64,000 nucleotides of DNA from Desulfitobacterium dehalogenans ATCC 51507 (GTDB lineage: Bacteria; Bacillota; Desulfitobacteriia; Desulfitobacteriales; Desulfitobacteriaceae). A program made the position numbers and the translations under genes. The DNA lies in assembly GCF_000243155.2 (NCBI RefSeq), contig NC_018017.1, positions 620,001-684,000 on the forward strand, in the 5' to 3' direction. This document shows, piece by piece, positions 1 to 9,184 of the stretch (position 1 is its first letter; every line of letters starts with the position of its first letter). Under the pieces are notes generated by a model. It was not told the origin of the DNA and did no database searches. It saw only the letters and a program-made list of their open reading frames with translations.

Positions 1-1
1 C

Positions 2-97
2 AGCAAGCTTTTGCCCCAGTTCATCACCTTTACCGATCAGGATGTTCTGTTTTTATACAGTACATTGGTCTTTAACCATAGCGCCATGCTGCGCTGA
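2..97 (+). CDS. 3' end of an unidentified gene (partial)
   Basis: An open frame enters from the left edge and ends at TGA 95-97, giving about 31 residues with hydrophobic and aromatic character near the end (…LFLYSTLVFNHSAMLR). It is too short to assign to a family. It could equally be a remnant or a chance frame. The hairpin that follows at 108-136 has no T run on this strand, so it is not an obvious terminator for this gene. Confidence 0.3.
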   Translation, partial: SKLLPQFITFTDQDVLFLYSTLVFNHSAMLR

Positions 98-100
98 GAT

Positions 101-136
101 CAAAAAAGCTTTGGAGCTAATCATTAGCTCCAAAGC
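101..136 (-). terminator. Rho-independent terminator, minus strand
   Basis: Arms 108-121 and 123-136 are a perfect 14-base inverted repeat (GCTTTGGAGCTAAT and its complement). Read on the minus strand the hairpin is followed by six T at 107-102. It is the first terminator downstream of cprT, about 190 nt past its stop codon. Confidence 0.75.
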
Positions 137-150
137 AAAAAATGCATTTG

Positions 151-194
151 TTAGTACGGATTAAGAATTAGGGAACTTGTTTAGTGTATACTAA
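151..194. promoter_or_regulatory. Tandem dehaloboxes (CprK-type sites) downstream of cprT
   Basis: Two 14-bp sites of the form TTAnT-N4-nnTAA lie 30 bp apart: TTAGTACGGATTAA at 151-164 and the perfect palindrome TTAGTGTATACTAA at 181-194. Read rightwards, the first box is followed after exactly 22 nt by TATACT (187-192), the same geometry as the cprB, cprT and cprZ promoters. That -10 lies inside the second box. Transcription from about 199 would run antisense into cprT. A weaker leftward option is GCTAAT at 128-123. The dehalobox is an established CprK target; the output of this pair is inference. Confidence 0.6.
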
Positions 195-324
195 ATGAGC
201 CGGGAGTATTTCCATTTTTTAATAAGGGGTATACCAGAGACAAACTGCTTTATCCATGATATAAAATAAGTAGCTTCCGGAGCCGGATACTGAAGTTAAA
301 CTATCGCTCTATTTGTTGCGGAAT

Positions 325-1260
325 TCACTTATTATTCCATTCCAAAAGCAGTTTTGCAACTTTTTCCTCGACGAGATTATTGCCAATGGATTCTTCGTCA
401 GGGAATTGTTTATAAAAAGCAGTTTGATCCGCCGCTAAATTTAATAAACGTTTTTTCTCTTCCTGAATCTCATCATCAGTGACGCCGATAGTTTCCAAGT
501 GTGCTATTTCATCTAAAATCAATTTGCGTAAAATGGTTTTTTCGGTAAGAATCTTACAATCTTCATAAAAATACTCATCATCTTCAGACAGAAGGGAGGG
601 CATCATGGATAGGTTTTCTGAGGATATTATACTTTGGCGGGTTTTAACCAAGATATCTTCATACACTTTTTTAAATTCTTCTTCATCAAATTCGTATTCG
701 GAGTAGGCTAGGATTTCTTCGAAAATCATCTCGAGCTTACTTTCGGCAATGACCTGGCTCCAGTTATCGGCGATGATGCCGCGCAGATTGTTCTTAAGCT
801 CTTCCATACTGGAGACCGCAGGATCAATCAGTCTGGCAATTTCGTCAGAAGATTCCAGTTGTTGGCTATGGTTGATTACCTCCAAAACATCGGCGTCGAA
901 GGTCACAGTTTTACCGCTTATCCGCTCCAAAGGGGCGCTTTCAGGAAAGAGGATGTCCATCTTAAAACTATCTCCAGCTTTGCAGTGGATGACATTTTTA
1001 AATTGTTCCAGCATAGAGGGATCTCCTACTGTATATTTAAAGTTTGATTTGGCCAGTTCGGGTACAAATATGCCGTCACAAACGGGATTAAGGTTTATGA
1101 TGACTTCATCCCCGATCTCGGCGAGCTTATTTTTTTTAGACCATTCATTCAGTAGTTTTAAGGTGGACTCAATAACAGCCCGATTCAAATCATCCTCAGT
1201 AAATTCAGGGAGTGGCTTTAATTTTAGTTCCTTATATGGACCAATGAGAAATTTGTGCAT
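325..1260 (-). CDS. cprT: CprT, trigger-factor-like chaperone of the cpr cluster
   Basis: The 311-residue product resembles the middle (FKBP-like) and C-terminal helical parts of trigger factor and lacks the N-terminal ribosome-docking domain. In Desulfitobacterium cpr clusters such a protein is thought to help fold the Tat-exported dehalogenase before cofactor insertion. I start at the ATG at 1260-1258 because the AAAGG ribosome site directly abuts an upstream ATG at 1272 but is well spaced from 1260. It is transcribed divergently from cprK, from a promoter with a dehalobox (1341-1354) and TATAAT (1318-1313), so CprK probably activates it when a chlorinated phenol is present. Family and gene order are recognised; the folding role is inferred from homologues. 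Confidence 0.85.
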   Translation of the reverse strand: MHKFLIGPYKELKLKPLPEFTEDDLNRAVIESTLKLLNEWSKKNKLAEIGDEVIINLNPVCDGIFVPELAKSNFKYTVGDPSMLEQFKNVIHCKAGDSFKMDILFPESAPLERISGKTVTFDADVLEVINHSQQLESSDEIARLIDPAVSSMEELKNNLRGIIADNWSQVIAESKLEMIFEEILAYSEYEFDEEEFKKVYEDILVKTRQSIISSENLSMMPSLLSEDDEYFYEDCKILTEKTILRKLILDEIAHLETIGVTDDEIQEEKKRLLNLAADQTAFYKQFPDEESIGNNLVEEKVAKLLLEWNNK

Positions 1261-1312
1261 GGTAAAGTTCATCCTTTCACAAAATAACTGTTTGTCAAGC
1301 GTTCCAAATGAG

Positions 1313-1354
1313 ATTATAGCATTCTTTATGATCCAAAATGTTAATGTGCAATAA
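1313..1354 (-). promoter_or_regulatory. cprT promoter with dehalobox; overlaps a likely cprK promoter
   Basis: The dehalobox TTAATGTGCAATAA is at 1341-1354. On the minus strand a perfect TATAAT occupies 1318-1313, 22 nt from the box, which puts the box centre at -41.5 from a start near 1306, the class II CRP/FNR activator position. On the plus strand the left half of the same box (TTAATG, 1341-1346) is 17 nt from TATAGT (1364-1369), a plausible cprK promoter, so bound CprK could block its own gene. Confidence 0.75.
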
Positions 1355-1408
1355 GTTTAACTGTATAGTCAATATTCAACTATAGAGATAAAAAAGGGGA
1401 TGGCTAAA

Positions 1409-2107
1409 ATGTCTGCTGAAGGTTTGGACAAGGATTTCTGTGGAGCAATTATTCCGGATAGTTTTTTCCCAATCGAAAAACTACGCAATTATACAGATAT
1501 GGGGATTATTAGGGAGTTTGCAAAAGGTAGTGCCATAATAATGCCTGGGGAAGATACCACCAGTATGATTTTTTTAATGGATGGAAAAATAAAATTAGAT
1601 ATAATTTTTGAAGATGGAAGTGAAAAACTTCTTTATTATGCCGGCAGCAATTCTCTTATCGGGAGATTATACCCCACGGGAAATAATATTTATGCCACAG
1701 CTATGGAACAGACAAGGACATGCTGGTTTTCCGAAGAATGTTTGAGAGTTATTTTTCGCACCGATGAAGATATGATATTTGAAATATTTAAAAACTACCT
1801 TACCAAAGTGGCTTACTATGCGAGACAGGTAGCCGAGATCAATACTTATAACCCAACGATCAGAATTTTAAGATTGTTTTATGAGCTTTGCTCTTCCCAG
1901 GGAAAACGGGTGGGGGATACCTATGAAATTACGATGCCCTTATCCCAGAAGAGTATTGGGGAAATTACCGGAGCCCATCATGTGACCGTATCCAAAGTCC
2001 TGGCTTGTCTTAAAAAGGAAAATATTTTAGACAAGAAAAAGAATAAATTCATTGTTTATAATCTTGAGGAGCTTAAGCATCTCTCCGAACAAACGTCCTA
2101 CTATTAG
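1409..2107 (+). CDS. cprK: CprK, CRP/FNR-type activator of organohalide respiration genes
   Basis: A 232-residue CRP/FNR regulator with an N-terminal cyclic-nucleotide-type effector domain that, in CprK, binds ortho-chlorinated phenols, and a C-terminal winged helix with recognition segment around 181-200 (KSIGEITGAHHVTVSKVLAC). Counted from ATG 1409, cysteines fall at 11, 105, 111, 161 and 200, the positions known from characterised CprK proteins and linked to redox control. The GGGG Shine-Dalgarno at 1396-1399 directly abuts an in-frame ATG at 1400 but is well placed for 1409, so I use 1409. It stands alone between the cprT and cprZ promoters. Its targets should be the dehaloboxes at 151-194, 1341-1354, 2141-2154 and 4186-4199. 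Confidence 0.95.
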   Translation: MSAEGLDKDFCGAIIPDSFFPIEKLRNYTDMGIIREFAKGSAIIMPGEDTTSMIFLMDGKIKLDIIFEDGSEKLLYYAGSNSLIGRLYPTGNNIYATAMEQTRTCWFSEECLRVIFRTDEDMIFEIFKNYLTKVAYYARQVAEINTYNPTIRILRLFYELCSSQGKRVGDTYEITMPLSQKSIGEITGAHHVTVSKVLACLKKENILDKKKNKFIVYNLEELKHLSEQTSYY

Positions 2108-2140
2108 GATCATGCTTCCGATAAAATATCTCATCTGAAG

Positions 2141-2182
2141 TTAGTGCACTCTAAAGATCATCTCTTTTTTATGTATTAAAAT
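2141..2182 (+). promoter_or_regulatory. cprZE promoter with degenerate dehalobox
   Basis: TTAGTGCACTCTAA (2141-2154) matches the dehalobox except for G in the left half and TC in the right. TAAAAT lies at 2177-2182, again 22 nt downstream, giving a start near 2189. The identical geometry to cprB supports a functional, probably weaker, CprK-dependent promoter. Confidence 0.65.
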
Positions 2183-2224
2183 TTAAGGGGATCATCTAAA
2201 TCAAAGGCAGAGGAGGAATTTAAA

Positions 2225-2638
2225 GTGTCGAACATTACCATTTTCCGAGAAATCATGCTAAAACAGATTATTACTGAAGAGGGCAAAGAAACCAGTCGGA
2301 AAGAATTAAGAGAGCAATTGGTGGCTTTAAACAATCAACAGATCGAGTTTGAAGATAAAAAGAAAAAAACACTGACGGAGTTTTCCCTGAAGGGAGCGGA
2401 TGGGGCTCAATTGGACAGAATCCGCCAAAAATTTGATGCTGAGGCTTCTGATTTTCATGTCCGACGGGATGAGCTCAGAATGAATATGGATGCCCTGGAG
2501 GAACTGGTCGTCGGGGAGGAAGTAGTCATTGGTTCGGTAGAAGGGCCCTATGACTTAAAGGTTGGAGACACTCTGGATGGGGCAGTTAATGCAGAAATCA
2601 TTTTAAAAGACGGCGTGGTAGTGGAGATAAGACAATGA
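2225..2638 (+). CDS. cprZ: CprZ, YlqD-like small coiled-coil protein
   Basis: A 137-residue soluble protein: an N-terminal segment (IMLKQIITEEGKE) resembling YlqD proteins, a charged helical, probably coiled-coil stretch at about 25-95, and a C-terminal beta-rich tail. It starts with GTG 2225 behind GAGGAGG. Its stop overlaps the cprE start (ATGA), so the two are translationally coupled. By position it corresponds to cprZ, whose function is not established. A tie to the chaperonin encoded next is inferred from coupling only. Confidence 0.7.
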   Translation: MSNITIFREIMLKQIITEEGKETSRKELREQLVALNNQQIEFEDKKKKTLTEFSLKGADGAQLDRIRQKFDAEASDFHVRRDELRMNMDALEELVVGEEVVIGSVEGPYDLKVGDTLDGAVNAEIILKDGVVVEIRQ

Positions 2639-4182
2639 GTGTACGTAAAGCATTAGTATCCGGCGTGGATCAGGTCGCGGATATGGTCAAATTGACCCTT
2701 GGACCTCGGGGCAAGAACATTGTCATTGAGCGAAGAGGCGCGTATCCTCTGATTACCAGGGATGGGGTAACCGTCGCTAAATATATAAGCTTATCCGACG
2801 CTCAGGAGAATCTGGGAGCGAAGCTCTGCAAGGAAGCCGCCGCCCAGACCAACGATTTGGTAGGGGATGGGACTACGACCTCTATTGTCCTGGCTCAAGC
2901 CATGGCCAAGGGGGGACTTTCCCTCGTGGAAGCCGGTTTGGACCCGATGCAGTTTAAAAAGGGGATTGAAAGAGCTGTCGACTATGCTGTAGCAGAAATC
3001 CAGAGGCTGAGTGTTCCCGTGACGGTCCCCGACGGGGTCTGTCAAGTGGCTTCCGTTTCTTCGAAAAGCACCCCTGTTGGGGAGTTGATCGCTCAGGCTA
3101 TGGCCAAAGTGGGACCGGATGGCACTATTTCCGTGGAAGAATCCATAGAGCGCCATACTTATGTCGAAGTGACCGAGGGCTTGGAACTGAACAGCGGGTA
3201 TATGTCCTCCTATTTCCTGAACGAGGGGGAGGAACTGATGGTCAGTCTGGAAAACCCCTATATTTTAATCACGGATTATACTCTGAAGGAGATCTCCGAG
3301 GTGAAACGGACTCTAAATTGGTGCGCCTGGGAGAAACGCCCCCTTTTAATCATCGCAGGGAACATGACGAAAGATGTCCTGGGGATGTTGATTGCTCATA
3401 ATAAGGCCAACCAGGAAAAGGTCGTCGTCGTTAAGACTCCAAGTCATGGCGATGATCGCCAGGGTATTATGGAAGATCTGGCCATAGTCACCGGAGGCTC
3501 GGTAATCACCAAAAAACTGGGCATGGTTCTTAAAAATATTGAAAAACCAATGCTGGGTAAGTCCCAGAAAGTTGTCGTTACACGCTATAAGACGACTATT
3601 TTAGGCGGGGCGGGAACGGCTGAAGGCATTCAGGAACAAGTAAGGAAATTGAAAGTCATTCTCGGGCAAACCTCCGATTCTGAGGAAGGGGCTCAATTAA
3701 AACAGCGTATCTCCGCTCTTGCCGGGGGAATTGCGGTGATCCGCGTCGGCGCCGATACACACATCGCTCTGAAGGAACTCAAAGACCGGGTTATCGATGC
3801 TGTGCATGCGGCAAAGGCAGCGGTTGAAAGCGGCGTTGTGCCCGGGGGAGGCACGGTCTTTATCAGGGCGGCCCAGGCTCTGGATAAGGTTCCGGTGTCC
3901 ACAGACTATGAAAAAGCGGGGATCAAGCTGGTCCAAAGGGCCTTGGAAGCTCCTTTGCAGCAAATAGTGAGCAATTCAGGGGGCAATGGCAAAAAGATTG
4001 TGGCCATGACGAAAACCCTGGGCTATGACATGGGTTATGACGCTCTGTCCGGAAAATTCGTGGACTGGGCAGCGGCGGGAATAGTCGACCCGGCCAAGGT
4101 CTCCGTTACGGCCCTTCGCAATGCTATGGGCATTGCTTCCATCCTTTTGACTACGGAAGGGAAGATTGAGAAATTCAGATAA
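2635..4182 (+). CDS. cprE: CprE, GroEL-like chaperonin of the cpr cluster
   Basis: A 515-residue group I chaperonin. GDGTTT around residue 80 (with the ATPase Asp), a GGG segment near 400 and the preceding conserved acidic helix are present, so ATP binding and hydrolysis look intact. The apical region (about 190-360) diverges from housekeeping GroEL and there is no Gly-Met-rich tail. The N-terminus is about ten residues shorter than usual. It follows cprZ with a 4-nt overlap and ends four bases before the cprB dehalobox. The likely role is folding of CprA or partner proteins; no GroES is encoded nearby. Confidence 0.88.
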   Translation: MSVRKALVSGVDQVADMVKLTLGPRGKNIVIERRGAYPLITRDGVTVAKYISLSDAQENLGAKLCKEAAAQTNDLVGDGTTTSIVLAQAMAKGGLSLVEAGLDPMQFKKGIERAVDYAVAEIQRLSVPVTVPDGVCQVASVSSKSTPVGELIAQAMAKVGPDGTISVEESIERHTYVEVTEGLELNSGYMSSYFLNEGEELMVSLENPYILITDYTLKEISEVKRTLNWCAWEKRPLLIIAGNMTKDVLGMLIAHNKANQEKVVVVKTPSHGDDRQGIMEDLAIVTGGSVITKKLGMVLKNIEKPMLGKSQKVVVTRYKTTILGGAGTAEGIQEQVRKLKVILGQTSDSEEGAQLKQRISALAGGIAVIRVGADTHIALKELKDRVIDAVHAAKAAVESGVVPGGGTVFIRAAQALDKVPVSTDYEKAGIKLVQRALEAPLQQIVSNSGGNGKKIVAMTKTLGYDMGYDALSGKFVDWAAAGIVDPAKVSVTALRNAMGIASILLTTEGKIEKFR

Positions 4183-4185
4183 AAG

Positions 4186-4227
4186 TTAATACGCACTAAT
4201 ACTTGTGTATGTATTCCTTATTACAAT
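4186..4227 (+). promoter_or_regulatory. cprBA promoter with dehalobox
   Basis: Dehalobox TTAATACGCACTAA (4186-4199) is followed after 22 nt by TACAAT (4222-4227). The box centre is at -41.5 from a predicted start near 4234. There is no -35 hexamer, as expected for an activator-dependent class II promoter. This matches the known CprK-controlled cprB promoter architecture. Confidence 0.9.
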
Positions 4228-4276
4228 GTACCCGTAACTACTTTTTAATTGCCTTACAAAGGGAGGTGGAAAAGTT

Positions 4277-4588
4277 ATGGGTACATTTTTAATTTTTATC
4301 GCGGGTGTATTATTCTTAGCTGCTATTCTCTTTATTAAACCAAGGGCAAAAAAGGCCGAAATGTGGAAAACCGTGCTTAATTGGGTTTTATTTGTCCTTT
4401 GGTACGGTGTGACCTGGATGGGGGTTTCCTATATCTACCTTAATGCTAAGGCCGGTCATGTTAAGGCCACAAGTACCGCAGTGTTTGTGTTTTTAGGGAT
4501 ATCAGTAGTACTAGGTTTTATCTTAGCCCGTTTATTAGGATTTATTAACATGAAGAAAACAAATAGTAGAAATGCAGTGGAAGCTTAA
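4277..4588 (+). CDS. cprB: CprB, putative membrane anchor of the dehalogenase
   Basis: A 103-residue protein with three predicted membrane helices (about 2-20, 31-55, 66-90) and the family-typical WYGVTWMGVSYIY segment. RdhB/CprB proteins are thought to tether the dehalogenase to the outer face of the membrane. A strong GGGAGGTGG ribosome site precedes ATG 4277. The gene lies 12 nt upstream of cprA and is co-transcribed from the dehalobox promoter. Confidence 0.93.
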   Translation: MGTFLIFIAGVLFLAAILFIKPRAKKAEMWKTVLNWVLFVLWYGVTWMGVSYIYLNAKAGHVKATSTAVFVFLGISVVLGFILARLLGFINMKKTNSRNAVEA

Positions 4589-4600
4589 GGGGAGAAAAGA

Positions 4601-5944
4601 ATGGAAAACAATGAACAAAGGCAGCAAACAGGCATGAACCGCAGAAGCTTTCTGAAAGTTGGGGCTGCAGCAACTACCATGGGAGTCATCGGAGCGATCA
4701 AGGCTCCGGCCAAGGTCGCCAATGCCGCTGAAACAATGAACTATGTCCCGGGACCCACCAATGCACGCTCTAAACTTCGCCCGGTACATGATTTTGCAGG
4801 AGCAAAAGTTCGCTTTGTTGAGAACAACGACGAGTGGCTGGGCACTACCAAAATCATTTCCAAGGTAAAAAAGACTTCCGAAGCCGATGCCGGCTTTATG
4901 CAAGCGGTCAGAGGTTTATACGGTCCTGATCCCCAAAGAGGTTTCTTCCAATTTATCGCTAAGCATCCTTTTGGAGGAACTATCAGCTGGGCGCGTAACC
5001 TCATAGCTGCGGAGGATGTGGTAGATGGTGATGCCGAACCGACGAAGACTCCCATCCCGGACCCGGAGCAAATGTCTCAGCATATCAGAGACTGCTGCTA
5101 TTTCTTACGGGCGGACGAAGTAGGGATCGGCAAGATGCCGGAGTATGGCTATTATACTCATCATGTTTCCGATACAGTCGGACTCATGAGCAAACCTGTT
5201 GAAGAATGTGTGACACCGGTTACCAAAATTTATCCTAACGTTATCGTGGTTATGATCGATCAGGGTATTGAGACCATGTGGGCATCCACAGGATACGACG
5301 GTATCAGTGGAGCGATGTCTATGCAAAGTTACTTTACCAGTGGCTGCATTGCCGTCATTATGGCCAAATATATCAGAACCCTTGGTTACAATGCGCGAGC
5401 TCATCACGCTAAAAACTACGAGGCCATCATGCCTGTCTGCATCATGGCGGCAGGTCTGGGAGAATTGTCACGTACGGGAGACTGCGCGATCCATCCCCGT
5501 TTGGGATACCGCCATAAAGTAGCCGCAGTAACGACCGATTTGCCCCTTGCTCCTGATAAACCCATTGATTTCGGTCTTCTGGACTTCTGCCGGGTATGCA
5601 AAAAATGCGCCGACAATTGTCCAAACGACGCGATTACCTTTGATGAAGATCCCATTGAATATAACGGATACCTGCGTTGGAACAGTGACTTTAAGAAATG
5701 CACAGAGTTCCGTACCACCAATGAAGAAGGGTCCTCTTGCGGTACCTGCCTGAAAGTCTGCCCCTGGAACTCCAAGGAAGATTCCTGGTTCCATAAAGCA
5801 GGGGTTTGGGTTGGCAGCAAGGGTGAAGCTGCTTCCACCTTCCTTAAATCCATTGATGATATCTTTGGCTATGGTACAGAGACCATTGAAAAATACAAAT
5901 GGTGGCTGGAGTGGCCTGAAAAGTATCCCTTGAAACCCATGTAA
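4601..5944 (+). CDS. cprA: CprA, corrinoid/FeS ortho-chlorophenol reductive dehalogenase
   Basis: A 447-residue catalytic subunit that reductively removes ortho chlorine from chlorophenols at the outer membrane face. The N-terminus has a Tat motif (NRRSFLK, residues 13-19), a hydrophobic stretch and a cleavage site after ANA, giving a mature protein from about residue 43. Two [4Fe-4S] motifs near the C-terminus are intact: C330, C333, C336, C340 and C367, C380, C383, C387. The middle forms the base-off corrinoid-binding nitroreductase-like domain; no DxHxxG motif is needed in this family. Length, signal and motifs fit characterised CprA, so I expect 3-chloro-4-hydroxyphenylacetate-type substrates; substrate range cannot be proven from sequence. 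Confidence 0.96.
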   Translation: MENNEQRQQTGMNRRSFLKVGAAATTMGVIGAIKAPAKVANAAETMNYVPGPTNARSKLRPVHDFAGAKVRFVENNDEWLGTTKIISKVKKTSEADAGFMQAVRGLYGPDPQRGFFQFIAKHPFGGTISWARNLIAAEDVVDGDAEPTKTPIPDPEQMSQHIRDCCYFLRADEVGIGKMPEYGYYTHHVSDTVGLMSKPVEECVTPVTKIYPNVIVVMIDQGIETMWASTGYDGISGAMSMQSYFTSGCIAVIMAKYIRTLGYNARAHHAKNYEAIMPVCIMAAGLGELSRTGDCAIHPRLGYRHKVAAVTTDLPLAPDKPIDFGLLDFCRVCKKCADNCPNDAITFDEDPIEYNGYLRWNSDFKKCTEFRTTNEEGSSCGTCLKVCPWNSKEDSWFHKAGVWVGSKGEAASTFLKSIDDIFGYGTETIEKYKWWLEWPEKYPLKPM

Positions 5945-5959
5945 TAAAAATAAAAGTTT

Positions 5960-5986
5960 AAGCGGTGAGTTTTATACTTACCGCTT
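5960..5986 (+). terminator. Intercistronic hairpin between cprA and cprC
   Basis: AAGCGGTGAG (5960-5969) pairs with CTTACCGCTT (5977-5986) as a 10-bp stem with one G·U. There is no T run after it, so it probably acts as a weak terminator or mRNA stabiliser that sets cprBA above cprCD expression rather than ending transcription completely. Confidence 0.6.
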
Positions 5987-6040
5987 AGCCCCTTTATTAC
6001 CTAAGGCAGATAATCGTTTTCCGGAAAGGTTAGATGAGAC

Positions 6041-7228
6041 ATGAGAAACATGAGAAAATATATAACACTCATTGCAGTGGTCATCCTTGTTGTGACAGCG
6101 GTATTTGCGAAACATGCCGATAAAATGGATGCCAATCTGGTCGAGGGATACTACCGGGAACTGGTTTCAGATGCTGCCGGCTTTGAATCCATCAATGACC
6201 GGACGGCAAAAGCAATCGGGCAAGATGGCTCTGTTAGCGCATATCTGGGAATAGATAGCAATATTGGTTATGGCGGCCCTCTTCTCGTGGGTACAGTCCT
6301 TTCACCAGATGGAAAGTTTAAGGATATCGTAATTTTAGAACATAAGGAAACCCCTTCCTATATTAATAAAATTACCAAGGCCGGATTTTTCCGTCAGTTC
6401 GAAAAAAAGCAAGTCGGAGATTCATTGGCTTTCAATTATGATGTCGACGGAGTGTCCGGGGCAACCCTTTCCACCCGTGCCATAGCCTCAAGTGTCCAAA
6501 GTGTGGCTCATACCATTGCCTTGGAAGAGTTAAAGATTACGCCCAAGAAAGCTGAGGTAAAGTGGAACATCGGCCTACATGAAATTGTGATCGCATTACT
6601 CTTTGTCTTATCCTATTTTATGCCTAAATTTAAACAGTTAGCAAGATTTAGATTTCCGTTTTTGCTGCTTAGTGTTGTCATTTTAGGGTTCTGGCTTAAC
6701 AGATCATTGTCCATGGGACAGATCAGTGCTCTGTTTCTGGGGTACTTTCCGGTACCCGGCGAAAACCTTTTGTGGTATATCATTTTGATCGGTGCTTTCG
6801 CGCCGGCTTTAGTTACCGGCAAAAATCTATACTGCACTTATGTATGTCCTTTCTGCGGGTTACAGGAAACCACTCATAAAATAAGCCGAATCAATCTTTC
6901 GATGGGAAAATATATGAAGTGGATTCGTTTAGGTAAAGAAGTCATCTTATTCCTGGTTCTTTTCCTGGCTTTCCTGGCCCTTAATCCTTCTGTATCCAGT
7001 TTTGAACCCTTTGGAACGATTTTCGGGTTAAATGGTTCAAGCTATCAGTGGTATCTGCTTTTTGTCATCTTGCTCTCCAGTTTCTTCATTCGCCGGTTTT
7101 GGTGCCATGCCTTTTGCCCGGTCGGCACCATTCTTGACAAAGCGGCAGGACTTTCCCGTAAAGTTAAAAACAGTGTAACGGGTATCATCACTACGAAAAA
7201 AACGGTGGGTGTTAAGCATGGAAAATAA
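6041..7228 (+). CDS. cprC: CprC, NosR/NirI-like membrane flavo-FeS protein
   Basis: A 395-residue membrane protein. Residues 1-25 form a signal anchor. About 60-165 form an extracytoplasmic FMN-binding domain ending in SGATLST (139-145), where FMN is attached covalently to Thr. Further membrane helices lie around 180-195, 205-220, 243-260, 298-315 and 337-352. Cys motifs C265-x3-C269P with C272, and C355-x3-C359P, face the membrane border. RdhC proteins were first thought to be regulators and are now usually seen as redox or maturation partners of the dehalogenase. A hairpin separates it from cprA. Its 3' end overlaps a small gene at 7218. Confidence 0.92.
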   Translation: MRNMRKYITLIAVVILVVTAVFAKHADKMDANLVEGYYRELVSDAAGFESINDRTAKAIGQDGSVSAYLGIDSNIGYGGPLLVGTVLSPDGKFKDIVILEHKETPSYINKITKAGFFRQFEKKQVGDSLAFNYDVDGVSGATLSTRAIASSVQSVAHTIALEELKITPKKAEVKWNIGLHEIVIALLFVLSYFMPKFKQLARFRFPFLLLSVVILGFWLNRSLSMGQISALFLGYFPVPGENLLWYIILIGAFAPALVTGKNLYCTYVCPFCGLQETTHKISRINLSMGKYMKWIRLGKEVILFLVLFLAFLALNPSVSSFEPFGTIFGLNGSSYQWYLLFVILLSSFFIRRFWCHAFCPVGTILDKAAGLSRKVKNSVTGIITTKKTVGVKHGK

Positions 7229-7328
7229 AGCAACAAAATTAGACAAAACGGCTCTGTCGATTCTGGCTTCCTATGGTTTAATCGCGATCTTTGTTTTTCT
7301 GGTGATACTAGAGGCATGGAATTCCTAA
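7218..7328 (+). CDS. Small single-helix membrane protein between cprC and cprD
   Basis: ATG 7218 opens a 36-residue frame ending TAA 7326-7328. It overlaps the end of cprC by 11 nt and stops about 23 nt before cprD. Residues 1-12 are polar and charged; residues 13-32 (LSILASYGLIAIFVFLVILE) form one membrane helix, then AWNS ends the protein. Overlap with cprC suggests translational coupling and co-expression. The size and topology fit a small membrane-complex subunit, for example a partner of CprC or CprB, but no family is recognised. Such genes are easily missed by length cut-offs. Confidence 0.6.
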   Translation: MENKATKLDKTALSILASYGLIAIFVFLVILEAWNS

Positions 7329-7339
7329 TGCTGAGTTAA

Positions 7340-8962
<1,623 letters not shown>

Positions 8963-8964
8963 GA

Positions 8965-8992
8965 AACCGAGGCGCAGCCTTGGTTTTTTTCT
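8965..8992 (+). terminator. cpr operon terminator
   Basis: AACCGAGGC and GCCTTGGTT form a 9-bp stem with loop GCA, followed by a T run. It lies directly after the cprD stop codon. Confidence 0.85.
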
Positions 8993-9107
8993 TTTGCGAG
9001 TGTTCAATCCCGCCCCTGATCACTTTCTTCGAGACAAACCAGGACCTTTTTCACATACCGCCGGGACCAATGGATCAGGGTTTATACATGATATAACTTA
9101 GCGTAAA

Positions 9108-9136
9108 TTGAAGGGTCTTAGTGGGTGTAGTATAGT
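9108..9136 (+). promoter_or_regulatory. Sigma-A promoter of the chemoreceptor gene
   Basis: TTGAAG (9108-9113), 17-nt spacer, TATAGT (9131-9136). It lies 49 nt upstream of the GTG start at 9185. Confidence 0.65.
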
Positions 9137-9184
9137 TGAATAGTGTAAAAAAAGAATAAATATGGATTTGGGAGGGAAAAGGTA

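Noticed and set aside
749-1354. Long plus-strand open frame opposite cprT
   Set aside because: It is the antisense shadow of cprT, with no ribosome site and no family match.
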